Origin: Paenibacillus illinoisensis NBRC 15959
GTDB taxonomy: Bacteria > Bacillota > Bacilli > Paenibacillales > Paenibacillaceae
DNA length: 64,000 nt
Direction of reading: 5' to 3'
NCBI RefSeq assembly: GCF_004000925.1
Contig: NZ_BIME01000010.1
Span: forward strand, 124,001-188,000
How positions within the stretch are numbered: the stretch's first letter is position 1; every line of letters starts with the position of its first letter. A model generated the notes under the pieces. That model was given only the letters and a program-made list of their open reading frames with translations, had not been told where the DNA came from and made no database searches. Positions 23,411 through 32,321 of this stretch are shown piece after piece. Both the position numbers and the translations under genes were made by a program.

Positions 23411-24034
23411 TTGAATAACCGGCGCTATGCCATTCCCCGAAAGGAGAATGAGTTGATCGGATCTCCACCATCATCAGTGACTGTGAGCCAGCTGACACCC
23501 GAAGAACTGGAAGAGGTCCGTAGGAAATACCCGGCGACAAAAAGGGATAAGAACTTCAAGAAGCCCATTGAGATAAAAACCAAACCCAGGGAGGAAAACA
23601 ATATGCCAAGAGGACGTAAACCGAAGAACCCCGATACCGCTGTACTGCTGCGTGAGAAAAATGTCAGTGCGCCGGCAGATCCAAAAACAGAGTTGCTTGA
23701 TAAAGCAGAAAAGGAGATTGAACGACTGACAGCGGAGGTTGAACGACTGCGTGAACAGAAGGATGATTTAGAACTTTCTCGCGACGACTACAAAAAAATG
23801 TTCGAAGGCAGCTATGAGCGAGTTACAAACGCCAATGCGAAGATCGGAGAGCACCTGCAGACGATCAAAGAGCAGGAAAAACTGATTAAAAGTCTCGAAG
23901 AAGAACGGGATCGCCTAATCACGAAACTGGACATATCCGCGCCGAACAGTGAAACGAATGTCCTTGAGTCAGCTATTCAGGATTTGACTCGTGCACGTTG
24001 GATCCTGGGTCGCCTGACTGCTTCGGGGGAATAG
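23411..24034 (+). CDS. coiled-coil protein with a possible internal start
   Basis: About 207 aa from TTG 23411 (frame also open to GTG 23402). A basic N-terminus of about 65 residues contains TPEELEEVRRKYPATK. Then comes an AT-hook-like PRGRKPKNP and a long coiled coil (about residues 90-180, ERLTAEVERLREQKDDLELS...). An in-frame ATG at 23603 has GGGAGG eight bases upstream, a better ribosome site than the first start. A 143-aa product starting MPRGRKPKNP is therefore likely as well or instead. The function is unknown. It is transcribed just ahead of the late regulator. Confidence 0.65.
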   Translation: MNNRRYAIPRKENELIGSPPSSVTVSQLTPEELEEVRRKYPATKRDKNFKKPIEIKTKPREENNMPRGRKPKNPDTAVLLREKNVSAPADPKTELLDKAEKEIERLTAEVERLREQKDDLELSRDDYKKMFEGSYERVTNANAKIGEHLQTIKEQEKLIKSLEEERDRLITKLDISAPNSETNVLESAIQDLTRARWILGRLTASGE

Positions 24035-24037
24035 CCT

Positions 24038-24502
24038 ATGATTACACCGACTAAGGCAACCTGGATTGAGACATTGATCAGTCAGTATGCAACAGAAGCC
24101 CACGTCCTAGATAAATACCGAAAGACTTTGGATCTGGATGATCCCCAGGAGGCTGAGGAGGCGGATAAGGTCTCTGAAATGCTTTCAGACATGAGATATG
24201 CCCTGACCTGGTTAAAACGCGGGAGACGGCCAGGCAGCCGCCGTGGCGTTGAGATCACAGACGTATATCGGCAGCGGGAAATTTACATTAAGCTATCTGG
24301 GCAGGAGATTACCGATGCAGAGCGTTTACGTCTGGTAGATGCACTGCTGGCGCTGAGTGACAGAGAACGAACGTGTTTTCTACTTCACATGGCGCAAGGC
24401 TTGACGCTTTTGGAAATTTCGTCTAAACTAAACCTATCAAAACGGTCAGTGCAGGAGTATGTTACAAGGGCTAAGGACAAGATTTCAAAAGAATTTTTGT
24501 GA
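24038..24502 (+). CDS. sigma-region-4-like late regulator (Xpf type)
   Basis: 154-aa protein. The C-terminus (LLALSDRERTCFLLHMAQGLTLLEISSKLNLSKRSVQEYVTRAKDKI) is a sigma-70 region 4 helix-turn-helix, and the N-terminal half lacks region 2. This is the layout of the PBSX positive control factor Xpf and similar phage late activators, which switch on packaging and structural genes. It is the last gene before the late region, and three phased TGTCGTAC repeats follow within four bases of its stop, an obvious candidate binding site. The target assignment is inference. Confidence 0.82.
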   Translation: MITPTKATWIETLISQYATEAHVLDKYRKTLDLDDPQEAEEADKVSEMLSDMRYALTWLKRGRRPGSRRGVEITDVYRQREIYIKLSGQEITDAERLRLVDALLALSDRERTCFLLHMAQGLTLLEISSKLNLSKRSVQEYVTRAKDKISKEFL

Positions 24503-24505
24503 TCG

Positions 24506-24537
24506 TGTCGTACGTACTGTCGTACAACGTGTCGTAC
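24506..24537 (+). promoter_or_regulatory. three 12-bp-phased TGTCGTAC repeats, candidate late operator
   Basis: TGTCGTAC at 24506-24513, 24518-24525 and 24530-24537, each start 12 bases from the last. TATACC at 24544-24549 is a possible -10 just downstream. The placement right after the late regulator and before the packaging genes suggests an activator-dependent promoter. Confidence 0.6.
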
Positions 24538-24567
24538 AATATGTATACCATAAGTCTGTCTATCATA

Positions 24568-24595
24568 GGGCTCTCCATTACGGAGGGCTCTTCTT
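24568..24595 (+). terminator. hairpin after the late-regulator repeats
   Basis: GGGCTCTCC-ATTAC-GGAGGGCTC, a nine-bp stem with two G-T pairs, then TTCTT. A modest terminator, which might limit transcription into the next genes. Confidence 0.55.
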
Positions 24596-24629
24596 ACTTA
24601 GTAGAACCCTAGGAGGAGCGATAGAGTTA

Positions 24630-25382
24630 GTGAAACTAAATAAAAAAAATATTGCTATAGTGGGTGGGCTTCTTGTAGCGGCTCCAATTATTCTAAGTCA
24701 GTTAATTCGTTTGCCTTTTGGTTTTCTAACGATTGGTGATGAAAATTCATGGGTGGGCTTTTTTGGAGGATACATAGGTGCCATAACTGGTGCGGTTGTA
24801 GCTTTTATAGTCGCGAGGTATCAAATAACAACTCAGTTTCAAAAGCAAGTTGCTAACGAGGAAATGATTTCTTTCATGAATCAGAAGCCTGCGCTATTAA
24901 AGATTAAATATGATTTAATCGCTATGGAGGATTCTTTAAAGGAGCTAGGAAGGATCAGTAGTGGTGAGACTGCAACAGAATTTCGTTTTGAGATGTATGA
25001 AATGAGTCAAGTGTTTTGGACTGATATTGATCGTGTCGAAGATACAGACCTTTCTACATCGTTAATTATGATAAGCAATTCGTACAAGTCATTGTATAAA
25101 AACTTCTCCACTGACCTTGGTTATCTAGCTTCAGTGAAAGAACAGCTTTTAATTGATATTCTTGAAAAAACACCTCAGGATTATGAGAAAATGCATCGAG
25201 CCCTGACAATGGCTGAACAAATTGAAAGAATGACCGAGGAACGAGAGCAGATGATTCGCAATGGAAGCATAACAAAGACAAAAGTAGATATAAATAATAT
25301 TTTAGAAATTATTGATATAGTAATCTCCAGTATTGATGAAGAAAAAGAAAAAAGACAAAATATTAGGGATTCAATGCCTTAA
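24630..25382 (+). CDS. unknown two-helix membrane protein (accessory cassette)
   Basis: 250 aa, not recognised. Two hydrophobic helices near the N-terminus (IAIVGGLLVAAPIILSQLI and FGGYIGAITGAVVAFIVA) are followed by about 190 residues of helical, charged cytosolic domain. GTG 24630 is preceded by AGGAGG at a long 13-base spacing, and no better start is visible. The coding DNA is clearly more AT-rich than the neighbouring phage genes. It lies between the late regulator and the terminase, where accessory genes are often inserted. Two-helix proteins with a large helical domain occur among abortive-infection and superinfection-exclusion proteins, but there is no direct evidence for that here. 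Confidence 0.65.
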   Translation: MKLNKKNIAIVGGLLVAAPIILSQLIRLPFGFLTIGDENSWVGFFGGYIGAITGAVVAFIVARYQITTQFQKQVANEEMISFMNQKPALLKIKYDLIAMEDSLKELGRISSGETATEFRFEMYEMSQVFWTDIDRVEDTDLSTSLIMISNSYKSLYKNFSTDLGYLASVKEQLLIDILEKTPQDYEKMHRALTMAEQIERMTEEREQMIRNGSITKTKVDINNILEIIDIVISSIDEEKEKRQNIRDSMP

Positions 25383-25435
25383 ATTTATAGGAAATAATCA
25401 TTGAAGAAAATATGAGTTTAGGAGAGAAATTCGAT

Positions 25436-25777
25436 ATGGAAAATTGGAAAGAGAAAATTCAGGAAACAGTTGCTACATATATCTCTAAGAGGGATGAAAT
25501 TGAAAACTTTCTTGAAGAGTGCTTGAAAGAGTTAGAGCAAACACCATTTAATTACGGAACAAGTTGGAAACAAGATTTAATCTCTCCTATGGCATGGAGT
25601 GTGAAGGTGAGCATACCTAAAATAGGAGAGGTCGATATTGTATTCTCTTTTGAGGACATTGCTAATTCACAAGGAGAATACAATAGTATCGGTGTTTGGG
25701 AAAAACAATTTCCGACAGATATCAAATCAGCAATAGAAGGTATTCTTGTACAGAAAATAATCAAAGAATTGTCGTAG
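25436..25777 (+). CDS. unknown small soluble protein (accessory cassette)
   Basis: 113 aa, acidic, not recognised (MENWKEKIQETVATYISKRDEIENFLEEC...). ATG 25436 follows GGAGA with a ten-base gap; an ATG at 25412 has only a weak site. It lies 53 bases after the membrane protein gene, shares its AT-rich composition and ends at a strong terminator, so the two probably form one unit. Confidence 0.6.
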   Translation: MENWKEKIQETVATYISKRDEIENFLEECLKELEQTPFNYGTSWKQDLISPMAWSVKVSIPKIGEVDIVFSFEDIANSQGEYNSIGVWEKQFPTDIKSAIEGILVQKIIKELS

Positions 25778-25782
25778 TCGTT

Positions 25783-25810
25783 AAAGCATCCTTCGGGGTG
25801 CTTTTTCTTT
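25783..25810 (+). terminator. terminator, first copy of a duplicated 28-base element
   Basis: AAAGCATCC-TTCG-GGGTGCTTT (nine-bp stem, one G-T pair) plus TTCTTT. The same 28 bases recur at 26724-26751. Confidence 0.9.
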
Positions 25811-25898
25811 TGATTATATTGTCACAAAATCAAGCTAAAGAAGGGAAAAGCTAACTTAATGTCGAATTCTCCAGAAAAATAAACATCTGGGGGCACAT

Positions 25899-26720
25899 AT
25901 GAATTCAGTTCTAAAATTCTCACTAGTTCTAATCCTATTCTTACTATTTGGTTTATCTTCAAGCTCATTAACAAACGCTGGATCAATTAACAACCAGGCT
26001 GGATCAGACTTGCAAGAGTACTACAAGCAAATGTACGAAGATCAGAAGGATTATAATGATCGTATTCTCAATACTATCTATTGGGCATTAGGTGGATTGG
26101 GGACAGCAATTATTTCCATTGTCGGTTTAAATGTTTTCAATAGCAATCGGTCTAATAAAGCTAGCGTCGAGGCTATAAAACAGGAAATTCTAAAAATTAA
26201 TGAGGAAGAAAGCAAACAAAATAATATTAGATTAGTTGAACGTTTTGACCAGTTACGCGAACAGAGTTCTAGTGAACTTAATGAACTTTTAAAGCAAAGA
26301 GAGCAGATTTTAAATGATCGATTTAAGAATATTCAAAGTGAATATATTCATACTACTAAATCTATAAAACAAACTCTTAAACTAGAAAGAGAAGCCACCA
26401 AAGAGCTTGAAGATAGTTTAAGCAAAGTACTAAAGAGAATCGAAGGTAGTGGATACAAAAACACTGCGGATATCTATGAGATTAAAGGTGTTTATGGGAA
26501 CCAACTTAGATTCCTTGCTATGGCAATTGAAATAAAAGTTGAACTGAACGCCGCTCCGGAACTTTTGCTAGAAAAATTACTGACTAGCTTACAAAAACTT
26601 GAGCATATACATACACTTGTTCATCATGATGTTTCGAAGGTGATAAAAAAACTACCTGAGGAGTATAGTGGTATACAAGCAAGAATTAATGAACAGCTAA
26701 GTACGATTAAAATCGTGTAG
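25899..26720 (+). CDS. unknown exported/membrane coiled-coil protein
   Basis: 273 aa, not recognised. The N-terminus (MNSVLKFSLVLILFLLFGLSS) is a signal peptide or first membrane helix. A second helix (YWALGGLGTAIISIVGLNVF, about 60-82) follows, then about 100 residues of charged coiled coil and a C-terminal helical domain. GGGGGCACAT precedes the ATG. It is AT-rich like its two left neighbours and ends at a copy of the same terminator. It could be a surface or exclusion factor expressed from the prophage, but nothing in the sequence proves that. Confidence 0.65.
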   Translation: MNSVLKFSLVLILFLLFGLSSSSLTNAGSINNQAGSDLQEYYKQMYEDQKDYNDRILNTIYWALGGLGTAIISIVGLNVFNSNRSNKASVEAIKQEILKINEEESKQNNIRLVERFDQLREQSSSELNELLKQREQILNDRFKNIQSEYIHTTKSIKQTLKLEREATKELEDSLSKVLKRIEGSGYKNTADIYEIKGVYGNQLRFLAMAIEIKVELNAAPELLLEKLLTSLQKLEHIHTLVHHDVSKVIKKLPEEYSGIQARINEQLSTIKIV

Positions 26721-26723
26721 AAC

Positions 26724-26751
26724 AAAGCATCCTTCGGGGTGCTTTTTCTTT
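26724..26751 (+). terminator. terminator, second copy of the 28-base element
   Basis: Identical to 25783-25810. Together the two copies flank the 25899 gene and suggest insertion by homologous recombination at terminators. Confidence 0.9.
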
Positions 26752-26793
26752 ACATACAAAACAACTCAACCGTGGAGGTGGTGAAGATGATCG

Positions 26794-27540
26794 ATGCATA
26801 GAAAAGCAGAGGCCGATTATAAGCGTGGAATGAAATACAAAGAGATTGCTGAGAAATACGACGTTTCCATCAACACGGTGAAGAGCTGGAAGCAGCGTCA
26901 CGGATGGACTAGGGAAAAGGGTGCACCCTCTACAAAAGGTGTGCACACAAAACGTTCAGGTGCACCGCCAGGAAATAAAAACGCTATAGGGAATAGCGGC
27001 GGCGCCCCACGGGGAAACAGCAACGCCAAGACACACGGTCTGTTTGCGAAGTATCTGCCGGCAGAAGCCAGGGAGATCATGGAGCTGATTGAAACGAGGT
27101 CACCGCTTGATATGCTGTGGGATCAGATCACAATTCAGTTCGCGGCCATTATCCGGGCACAGCCAATCATGCATGTGACGGATAAGGGCGAGATGATCAA
27201 GGAGCTGAAGAAAGAGAAATTTGAGCTTGTTCAGGTTCCTGGTGAAAGGAAAGATGATTCACCGCAAATGAAGCAGATTCCAATTGAGCAGGAATACGAA
27301 TTCCAATTTGCCTGGGATCGGCAGGCGACATTCCTCAACGCACAGAGCCGGGCTATGGCAACGCTGCAGAACATGATCAAGCAGTATGAGGAAATGTGCC
27401 GCCAAGGTTATGCAGACGAGGAACAGCAGCTGCGGATCCAGAAGCTGAAGGGCGAAGTGGTGGTACTGGAGCAGAAGGTGGCCAAGGATGATGACAAGCC
27501 GATAGAGATCCGGATCGTTCGAAAGGGTGAGCGCTCATGA
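26794..27540 (+). CDS. terminase small subunit
   Basis: 248-aa DNA-recognition subunit for packaging. The N-terminal helix-turn-helix reads [31 protein letters not shown], followed by a Gly/Pro/Asn-rich linker ([18 protein letters not shown]) and a helical oligomerisation region typical of PBSX-type small terminases. The start is odd: GGAGG is 17 bases before ATG 26794, and a four-codon frame (ATG ATC GAT GCA TAG) overlaps it. Removing one base there would join that frame to the gene, so either translational coupling or a small indel near the start is possible. It overlaps the large subunit by four bases. Confidence 0.88.
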   Translation: MHRKAEADYKRGMKYKEIAEKYDVSINTVKSWKQRHGWTREKGAPSTKGVHTKRSGAPPGNKNAIGNSGGAPRGNSNAKTHGLFAKYLPAEAREIMELIETRSPLDMLWDQITIQFAAIIRAQPIMHVTDKGEMIKELKKEKFELVQVPGERKDDSPQMKQIPIEQEYEFQFAWDRQATFLNAQSRAMATLQNMIKQYEEMCRQGYADEEQQLRIQKLKGEVVVLEQKVAKDDDKPIEIRIVRKGERS

Positions 27541-28835
27541 CCGAGAAGGAAGTGAACCCCCATTTCGAAGATTTCCTGTTCGACTGGAATCAGAAATTTC
27601 AGTTCCTCGTTGGTGGTTACGGGTCATCCAAGAGCTACCACGTTGGACTGAAGCTAGTTCTGAAGCTGCTGGAGGAACGACGGACAGCTCTGGTGGTAAG
27701 GGAAGTGTATGACACGCTCAGGGATTCCACGTATGCCTTGCTGTCCGAGATCATCGTGGATCTGGGATTGGAGGGCAAGGTAAAACTGGTCAGCTCTCCA
27801 ATGCAGATACGTTTTCCGAATGGCAGCCGAATCATCTTCAAGGGAATGGACAAGCCGGAAAAGTTGAAGTCCATTCATAACGTGTCGATCATTTGGATTG
27901 AGGAGTGCAGCGAGGTTAAATATACCGGCTTCAAGGAGCTCATTGGTCGTTTGCGGCATCCGACACTGAAGCTGCATATGATCCTGAGTACCAACCCTGT
28001 CAGCACATCGAACTGGAGTTATAAGTACTTCTTCAAGGATCCAAAGAATAACATTCACGTCCTGGATGACATGGACCTATATCGGGATCGAGTTATCGTG
28101 GTCAAGGACACGTACTATCATCATTCGGTGGCAGACGATAACCTGTTCCTGCCTGAGAGCTACATCGAGCAGTTGGAGGATCTGAAGACACATGACCCGG
28201 ACCTGCATCGTATTGCGCGGCGTGGGCGTTTTGGAGTAAACGGTAAGCGGGTCCTACCACAGTTTGTTGTAGCACCGCATGAGGAAGTCATGTCTGCGAT
28301 CCAGGCGACTAAATCACCAGTGAAGCGTACCGGCATGGACTTTGGTTTTGAGGACTCATACAATGCTCTGGTTCGTCTGACGGTGGATCACAAGGAGAAG
28401 ATCCTATACATTCACTGGGAGTATTACAAGAACAAGATGACGGATGACCGAACCGCTCTGGAGATCATGGAGTTCAAGGAGTCCAGGGAGCTGATCCGGG
28501 CAGATAGCGCCGAGCCGAAGACCATTGCCTATTACCGGCAGATGGGCTTTAACATGCAGGGAGCCAAGAAGTTCCAAGGCTCCAGACTGCAGTATACGAA
28601 GAAGATCAAGCGGTTCAAGAAGATTGTCTGTTCGTCGAATTGCGTGAATGTCATATCTGAGTTGCAGGACTTAACCTACGCCGTGGACAAGAACGGGGAG
28701 ATCATTGAAGATCAGTTCAACATTGACCCCCATACGTTTTCGGCTATTTGGTATGCCTTGGATGATTATGAGGTGGCCGACATGAAAGGTTTTGCGGCAA
28801 CAGTAAGCAGTAAAGCGAGAATTGGGGTGAGATAA
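27537..28835 (+). CDS. terminase large subunit, PBSX type
   Basis: 432-aa packaging motor. The N-terminal ATPase has a variant Walker A GGYGSSKS (26-33) and Walker [10 protein letters not shown] near residue 120. The C-terminal RNase H-like nuclease begins with [13 protein letters not shown] near 265 and includes [10 protein letters not shown]. Family, length and neighbours agree (PBSX/SPP1-like). It overlaps the small subunit by ATGA and is followed two bases later by the portal gene. Confidence 0.95.
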   Translation: MTEKEVNPHFEDFLFDWNQKFQFLVGGYGSSKSYHVGLKLVLKLLEERRTALVVREVYDTLRDSTYALLSEIIVDLGLEGKVKLVSSPMQIRFPNGSRIIFKGMDKPEKLKSIHNVSIIWIEECSEVKYTGFKELIGRLRHPTLKLHMILSTNPVSTSNWSYKYFFKDPKNNIHVLDDMDLYRDRVIVVKDTYYHHSVADDNLFLPESYIEQLEDLKTHDPDLHRIARRGRFGVNGKRVLPQFVVAPHEEVMSAIQATKSPVKRTGMDFGFEDSYNALVRLTVDHKEKILYIHWEYYKNKMTDDRTALEIMEFKESRELIRADSAEPKTIAYYRQMGFNMQGAKKFQGSRLQYTKKIKRFKKIVCSSNCVNVISELQDLTYAVDKNGEIIEDQFNIDPHTFSAIWYALDDYEVADMKGFAATVSSKARIGVR

Positions 28836-28837
28836 CG

Positions 28838-30247
28838 ATGGCAATCATACGAAGCCGTGAGCTGCTGGATAACTGGGACGAGATCCCGGCCAAGCTCCTG
28901 CAGTACTGTATCAAGGAACATCGAGACGGTATTGAGCGGATTCAGAAGCTGGAGGACTACTATAAGGGCGAGCATGAGATCCTGAAGCGTGATCTGGGCG
29001 GTGATGACAAGGGCCTGCCGAATAACCAGCTTGTGGCCAATCACGCGAAGTACATCACAGACGTTGCCTCCGGATACTTTGGCGGCGATCCGGTCAAATA
29101 TTCTGGTTCGCAGATCGAGCCAATCACGAATGCGTACAAGGCTGCTGATGTGGCCAGCCATGACGCCGAGATGGTCAAGGACCTGTCCATGTATGGGACT
29201 GCACTGGAGCTGCACTACATGAGCAGTGATGATCCGCCGATCCCCCGCGTCAGCTGCATTGATCCACGCCAGATCTTCCTGGTGGTTGACGATTCCGTGG
29301 AGTATCGCAGCCTTTTTGCGGTTCACTACTACGAGAAGCGCGATATGGAAAACAAGGCAGTTGGATGGTTCGTGAACGTCTATACGGCCAATAAGAGAGT
29401 CCGATATGAGATCGAAGACATCGCTGGTGAAGATTTTAAAGAGATCGATTCTACGGATCATTATTACAAAACCGTGCCTGTGGTGGAGTTCTGGAACAAT
29501 GAAGAGCAGCAAGGCGACTTCGAGCAGCAGCTGAGCTTGATCAACGCCTATAACACGTTAGCTTCGGACCGAGTCAACGATAAAGAGCAGTTTGTGGATG
29601 CCATTTTGAAGCTTATTGGCGCTAGCTTGGGGGATACCGAAGAGGAAGCTGGCCGGGCAATCCGCATGCTGAAGAAGTACAAGGTTCTGGAGCTGCCTGG
29701 CGGCGTGGATGCTGACGCGAGCTGGTTAACCAAAACGCTGAATGAGCAGGATACGGAAGTACTCCGAAATGCACTGAAGTCAGACATTCATGAGTTTTCC
29801 ATGGTTCCTAACCTGACGGATGAGAAGTTCGCGGGGAATGTCAGCGGGGAGGCCATGAAGTACAAGCTGTTTGGCTTGGAGAAGCTGGCCGAAACCAAAG
29901 AGCGCTATTTTGTGCAGGGCTTACGTGAGCGGCTGAAGCTGTTCGCCAATATCCTTCAGGTTAAAGCTCAGGCGGTAGCCATCAATGACGTGGAAATCAC
30001 CATGACACGCAGTCTGCCGAGCAATGACACTGAAACGGCTCAATTAATCAGTCAGCTGAGTGGCCATGTGAGTAACGAAACGCTGATTAGCCAGCTCTCC
30101 TTCGTTAAGGATCCCGTTGCTGAGAATGAGAAGGTCATGGCTGAAAAGGCGCGAGCACTAAAGGACCAACAAGCAGCGTTTGGCATGCCGATGGGCGGTA
30201 ATGACGATGATGAGGATCCGGTGACGGACGATGAAGACGAGGAGTAA
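28838..30247 (+). CDS. portal protein, SPP1 gp6-like
   Basis: 469-aa portal subunit forming the ring through which DNA enters and leaves the head. The N-terminal half (KLEDYYKGEHEILKRDLGGDDKGLPNNQLVANHAKYI) and the middle DTEVLRNALKSDIHEFSMVPNLTDEKFAGN...GEAMKYKLFGLE are typical of SPP1-like portals. The C-terminus is strongly acidic (DDDEDPVTDDEDEE). It starts two bases after the terminase and overlaps the minor head gene by 17 bases. Confidence 0.95.
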   Translation: MAIIRSRELLDNWDEIPAKLLQYCIKEHRDGIERIQKLEDYYKGEHEILKRDLGGDDKGLPNNQLVANHAKYITDVASGYFGGDPVKYSGSQIEPITNAYKAADVASHDAEMVKDLSMYGTALELHYMSSDDPPIPRVSCIDPRQIFLVVDDSVEYRSLFAVHYYEKRDMENKAVGWFVNVYTANKRVRYEIEDIAGEDFKEIDSTDHYYKTVPVVEFWNNEEQQGDFEQQLSLINAYNTLASDRVNDKEQFVDAILKLIGASLGDTEEEAGRAIRMLKKYKVLELPGGVDADASWLTKTLNEQDTEVLRNALKSDIHEFSMVPNLTDEKFAGNVSGEAMKYKLFGLEKLAETKERYFVQGLRERLKLFANILQVKAQAVAINDVEITMTRSLPSNDTETAQLISQLSGHVSNETLISQLSFVKDPVAENEKVMAEKARALKDQQAAFGMPMGGNDDDEDPVTDDEDEE

Positions 30248-31268
30248 CGCCTATTGGGATCGTCGGGCTCAGCAACGAATGGCCGAATACCACCGGGATG
30301 CAGATACAACAATCCGAACGGTGACTCGGGCATACCAGCGAGCGCAGAAGGATATCCAGTTTGAGATCGATCAGATCTTCAAGACGTTCAGTAAGGATAT
30401 GGATCCGAAGAGGGCAAAGCGATTCCTGAATCAGAAGATCCCGAATCCACTTATGAAGCTAGCACAGAAGTGGTACCCCCTGGTGGAGAATGAGCAAATC
30501 AAGCGCTGGCTGCTGGCCAGAATCAATGCTCCAGCTTATCGGGCACGGATTTCCCGCCTGCAGGCTCTAAAGGAGCAAATCGCACTTCAGAGCAAGCTGA
30601 TTGCAGATGTAGAGCTGACGGCCAGCCGTAGCGGCTATATGAAGACGATCCGGAAGAGCTACTATCGATCCATATTCGATCTGCAGAAGGGGATTGGCTT
30701 CGGGTTCAACTTTGCGAGGATGCCGCTTCGGGATATCGAGGAGATTCTGTTGAATCCCTGGAGTGGTATCCATTTCAGCAGCCGTGTATGGACCAATACG
30801 GAGTACCTGGCTGCTCAGTTGACGGATGTAGCCACTTCAGGCTTTATGAGTGATATAAGTTCAGCCAAGATGGCCCAGCAGCTCGCAGACGCGATGCAAG
30901 TGGGTCTATTCGTCGCTTCCAGGGTGATCCGGACTGAAGTCACCTATATGTCCAATGCGGGCGAAATGGCGGCATACAGAGAGGCTGGGGTGGATCAGTA
31001 TCAATTCATGGCCACGCTGGATAGTCGAACGTCGAAACGGTGCCGAGAGCATGACGCCAAAGTATATGACGTGGCAGATGCACAACCTGGTAAGAACATG
31101 CCCCCGCTCCATCCATGGTGCCGGAGCACAACACGCGCTTGGTTTGGGGAGGAAGCCATCGCTGGCATGCAGCGACGAGCCCGAGATCCACAGACCGGGA
31201 AGACGATGCTAGTGCCGGCGAATTTGAGTTATAACGATTGGTACAAGCAATATGTTCTGGCTGCCTAA
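30231..31268 (+). CDS. minor head protein, SPP1 gp7 / MuF type
   Basis: 345-aa minor head protein. The C-terminal MuF-like segment (FMATLDSRTSKRCREHDAKVYDVADAQPGKNMPPLHPWCRSTTRAW) is diagnostic. Such proteins bind the portal and a few copies enter the head. The ATG overlaps the end of the portal gene, and the protein begins MKTRSNAYWDRRAQQRM as in relatives. No toxin domain is fused to it. Confidence 0.92.
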   Translation: MKTRSNAYWDRRAQQRMAEYHRDADTTIRTVTRAYQRAQKDIQFEIDQIFKTFSKDMDPKRAKRFLNQKIPNPLMKLAQKWYPLVENEQIKRWLLARINAPAYRARISRLQALKEQIALQSKLIADVELTASRSGYMKTIRKSYYRSIFDLQKGIGFGFNFARMPLRDIEEILLNPWSGIHFSSRVWTNTEYLAAQLTDVATSGFMSDISSAKMAQQLADAMQVGLFVASRVIRTEVTYMSNAGEMAAYREAGVDQYQFMATLDSRTSKRCREHDAKVYDVADAQPGKNMPPLHPWCRSTTRAWFGEEAIAGMQRRARDPQTGKTMLVPANLSYNDWYKQYVLAA

Positions 31269-31299
31269 TGGTGGCCTATTTGGCGTTCTCTGAAAGGCG

Positions 31300-31401
31300 G
31301 TGGTTAACCTGTCCAATGGCGTTATGATTACATTCCTCATTTGCTTGACGGTCATTATTTTATCCTTGATTGGTGGGAAGAGCGGGGAGGGAAAACGATG
31401 A
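31300..31401 (+). CDS. possible 33-aa single-helix membrane peptide
   Basis: GTG 31300 after GAAAGGC opens a 33-codon frame, MVNLSNGVMITFLICLTVII and onward, one membrane helix followed by a basic tail. Its TGA overlaps the next ATG (ATGA). Not recognised; support is the start site and the coupling only. Confidence 0.4.
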   Translation: MVNLSNGVMITFLICLTVIILSLIGGKSGEGKR

Positions 31402-31568
31402 ATATCGGGCAGAAGGACCAGCTTATACAGGCCATGAGTGATCTGGCTTTAATGGCGTGGGAGTATTACACGAAACTGGTTATGGCCGGTTTTACAGTAG
31501 AGCAAGCTTTGACGCTGACGGTCAGCTACCAAGCAGCCTTGCTTGCTGGAGTTGGGCCGTCCAAGTAA
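31398..31568 (+). CDS. small helical protein in the head module
   Basis: 56 aa, not recognised (MNIGQKDQLIQAMSDLALMAWEYYTKLVMAGFTVEQALTL...). AGGGAAAACG precedes ATG 31398; a longer frame opening at 31341 lacks a ribosome site. Confidence 0.55.
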   Translation: MNIGQKDQLIQAMSDLALMAWEYYTKLVMAGFTVEQALTLTVSYQAALLAGVGPSK

Positions 31569-31649
31569 CAACCTGTCCAGAACGTGCGGAGGACGCTATA
31601 AAAGCTGTCATGGAAAATAGCCGACGGGCGTAAACGGGAGGATTCAATT

Positions 31650-32306
31650 ATGGACATGAAGAAAAAGCGTTTCCCTCTTAACCTGCAGCTGTTTGCTGAA
31701 GGCGATGGTGGCGGTGAGGGTGCAGGAGCAGCAGGAACTGGAGGAGGCGCAATAGGTGATCCTGGGGCCGGTGAAGGTGATAAAGGCGGAGCAGGCAAAG
31801 TAACCTTTTCCGCTGAGCAACAGGCCGAGGTAGACCGAATCCTGGGAGAGCGGCTTGGTAAGGCACAATCCAAATGGGAAAAAGACATGCAGACCAAGCT
31901 GGACGAGGCCAAGACCGAAGCGGAGAAGCTGGCCAAGATGAATGCCGAGCAGAAGGCGGAGCATGAACGCCAGAAGCGAGAGAAGGCCCTTGCTGATCGG
32001 GAGAGTGATATCACCCGCCGGGAGCTTCGAGCAACTGCCCTGGAACAGCTCAGCGAAAAGAAACTGCCTTTGTCTCTGGCTGAGGTTCTGGTCTATACGG
32101 ATGCTGATGCTACGAACAAGAGCCTGGAAGCCGTAGAGAAGGCATTCCGTGAAGCGGTTGAGGCTGGCGTGAATGAGCGCCTGAAAGATGGTCCGCCAAA
32201 AGGTGGAGGCGGCAAAGGCGGTCAGACCAGCGCAGGCACCAATTTTGCAAAGGCAGCAAATGAAAGCGGCAAAGCCCCCGCTGCTGCACTTAATCCTTGG
32301 GGCTAA
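31650..32306 (+). CDS. phage scaffolding protein (DUF4355-like)
   Basis: 218-aa acidic and basic coiled-coil protein. A Gly-rich N-terminus (EGDGGGEGAGAAGTGGG) is followed by a long charged helix (QAEVDRILGERLGKAQSKWEKDMQTKL...EREKALADRESDI) and a Gly/Lys-rich tail. This is typical of DUF4355 scaffolds, which guide capsid assembly and leave before packaging. GGAGG precedes the ATG. It lies directly before the decoration and capsid genes. Confidence 0.9.
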   Translation: MDMKKKRFPLNLQLFAEGDGGGEGAGAAGTGGGAIGDPGAGEGDKGGAGKVTFSAEQQAEVDRILGERLGKAQSKWEKDMQTKLDEAKTEAEKLAKMNAEQKAEHERQKREKALADRESDITRRELRATALEQLSEKKLPLSLAEVLVYTDADATNKSLEAVEKAFREAVEAGVNERLKDGPPKGGGGKGGQTSAGTNFAKAANESGKAPAAALNPWG

Positions 32307-32321
32307 GAAAGGAGCATTATT

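Noticed and set aside
28766-29512. 248-codon minus-strand frame opposite the portal gene
   Set aside because: Shadow frame; the plus strand is a clear portal protein.
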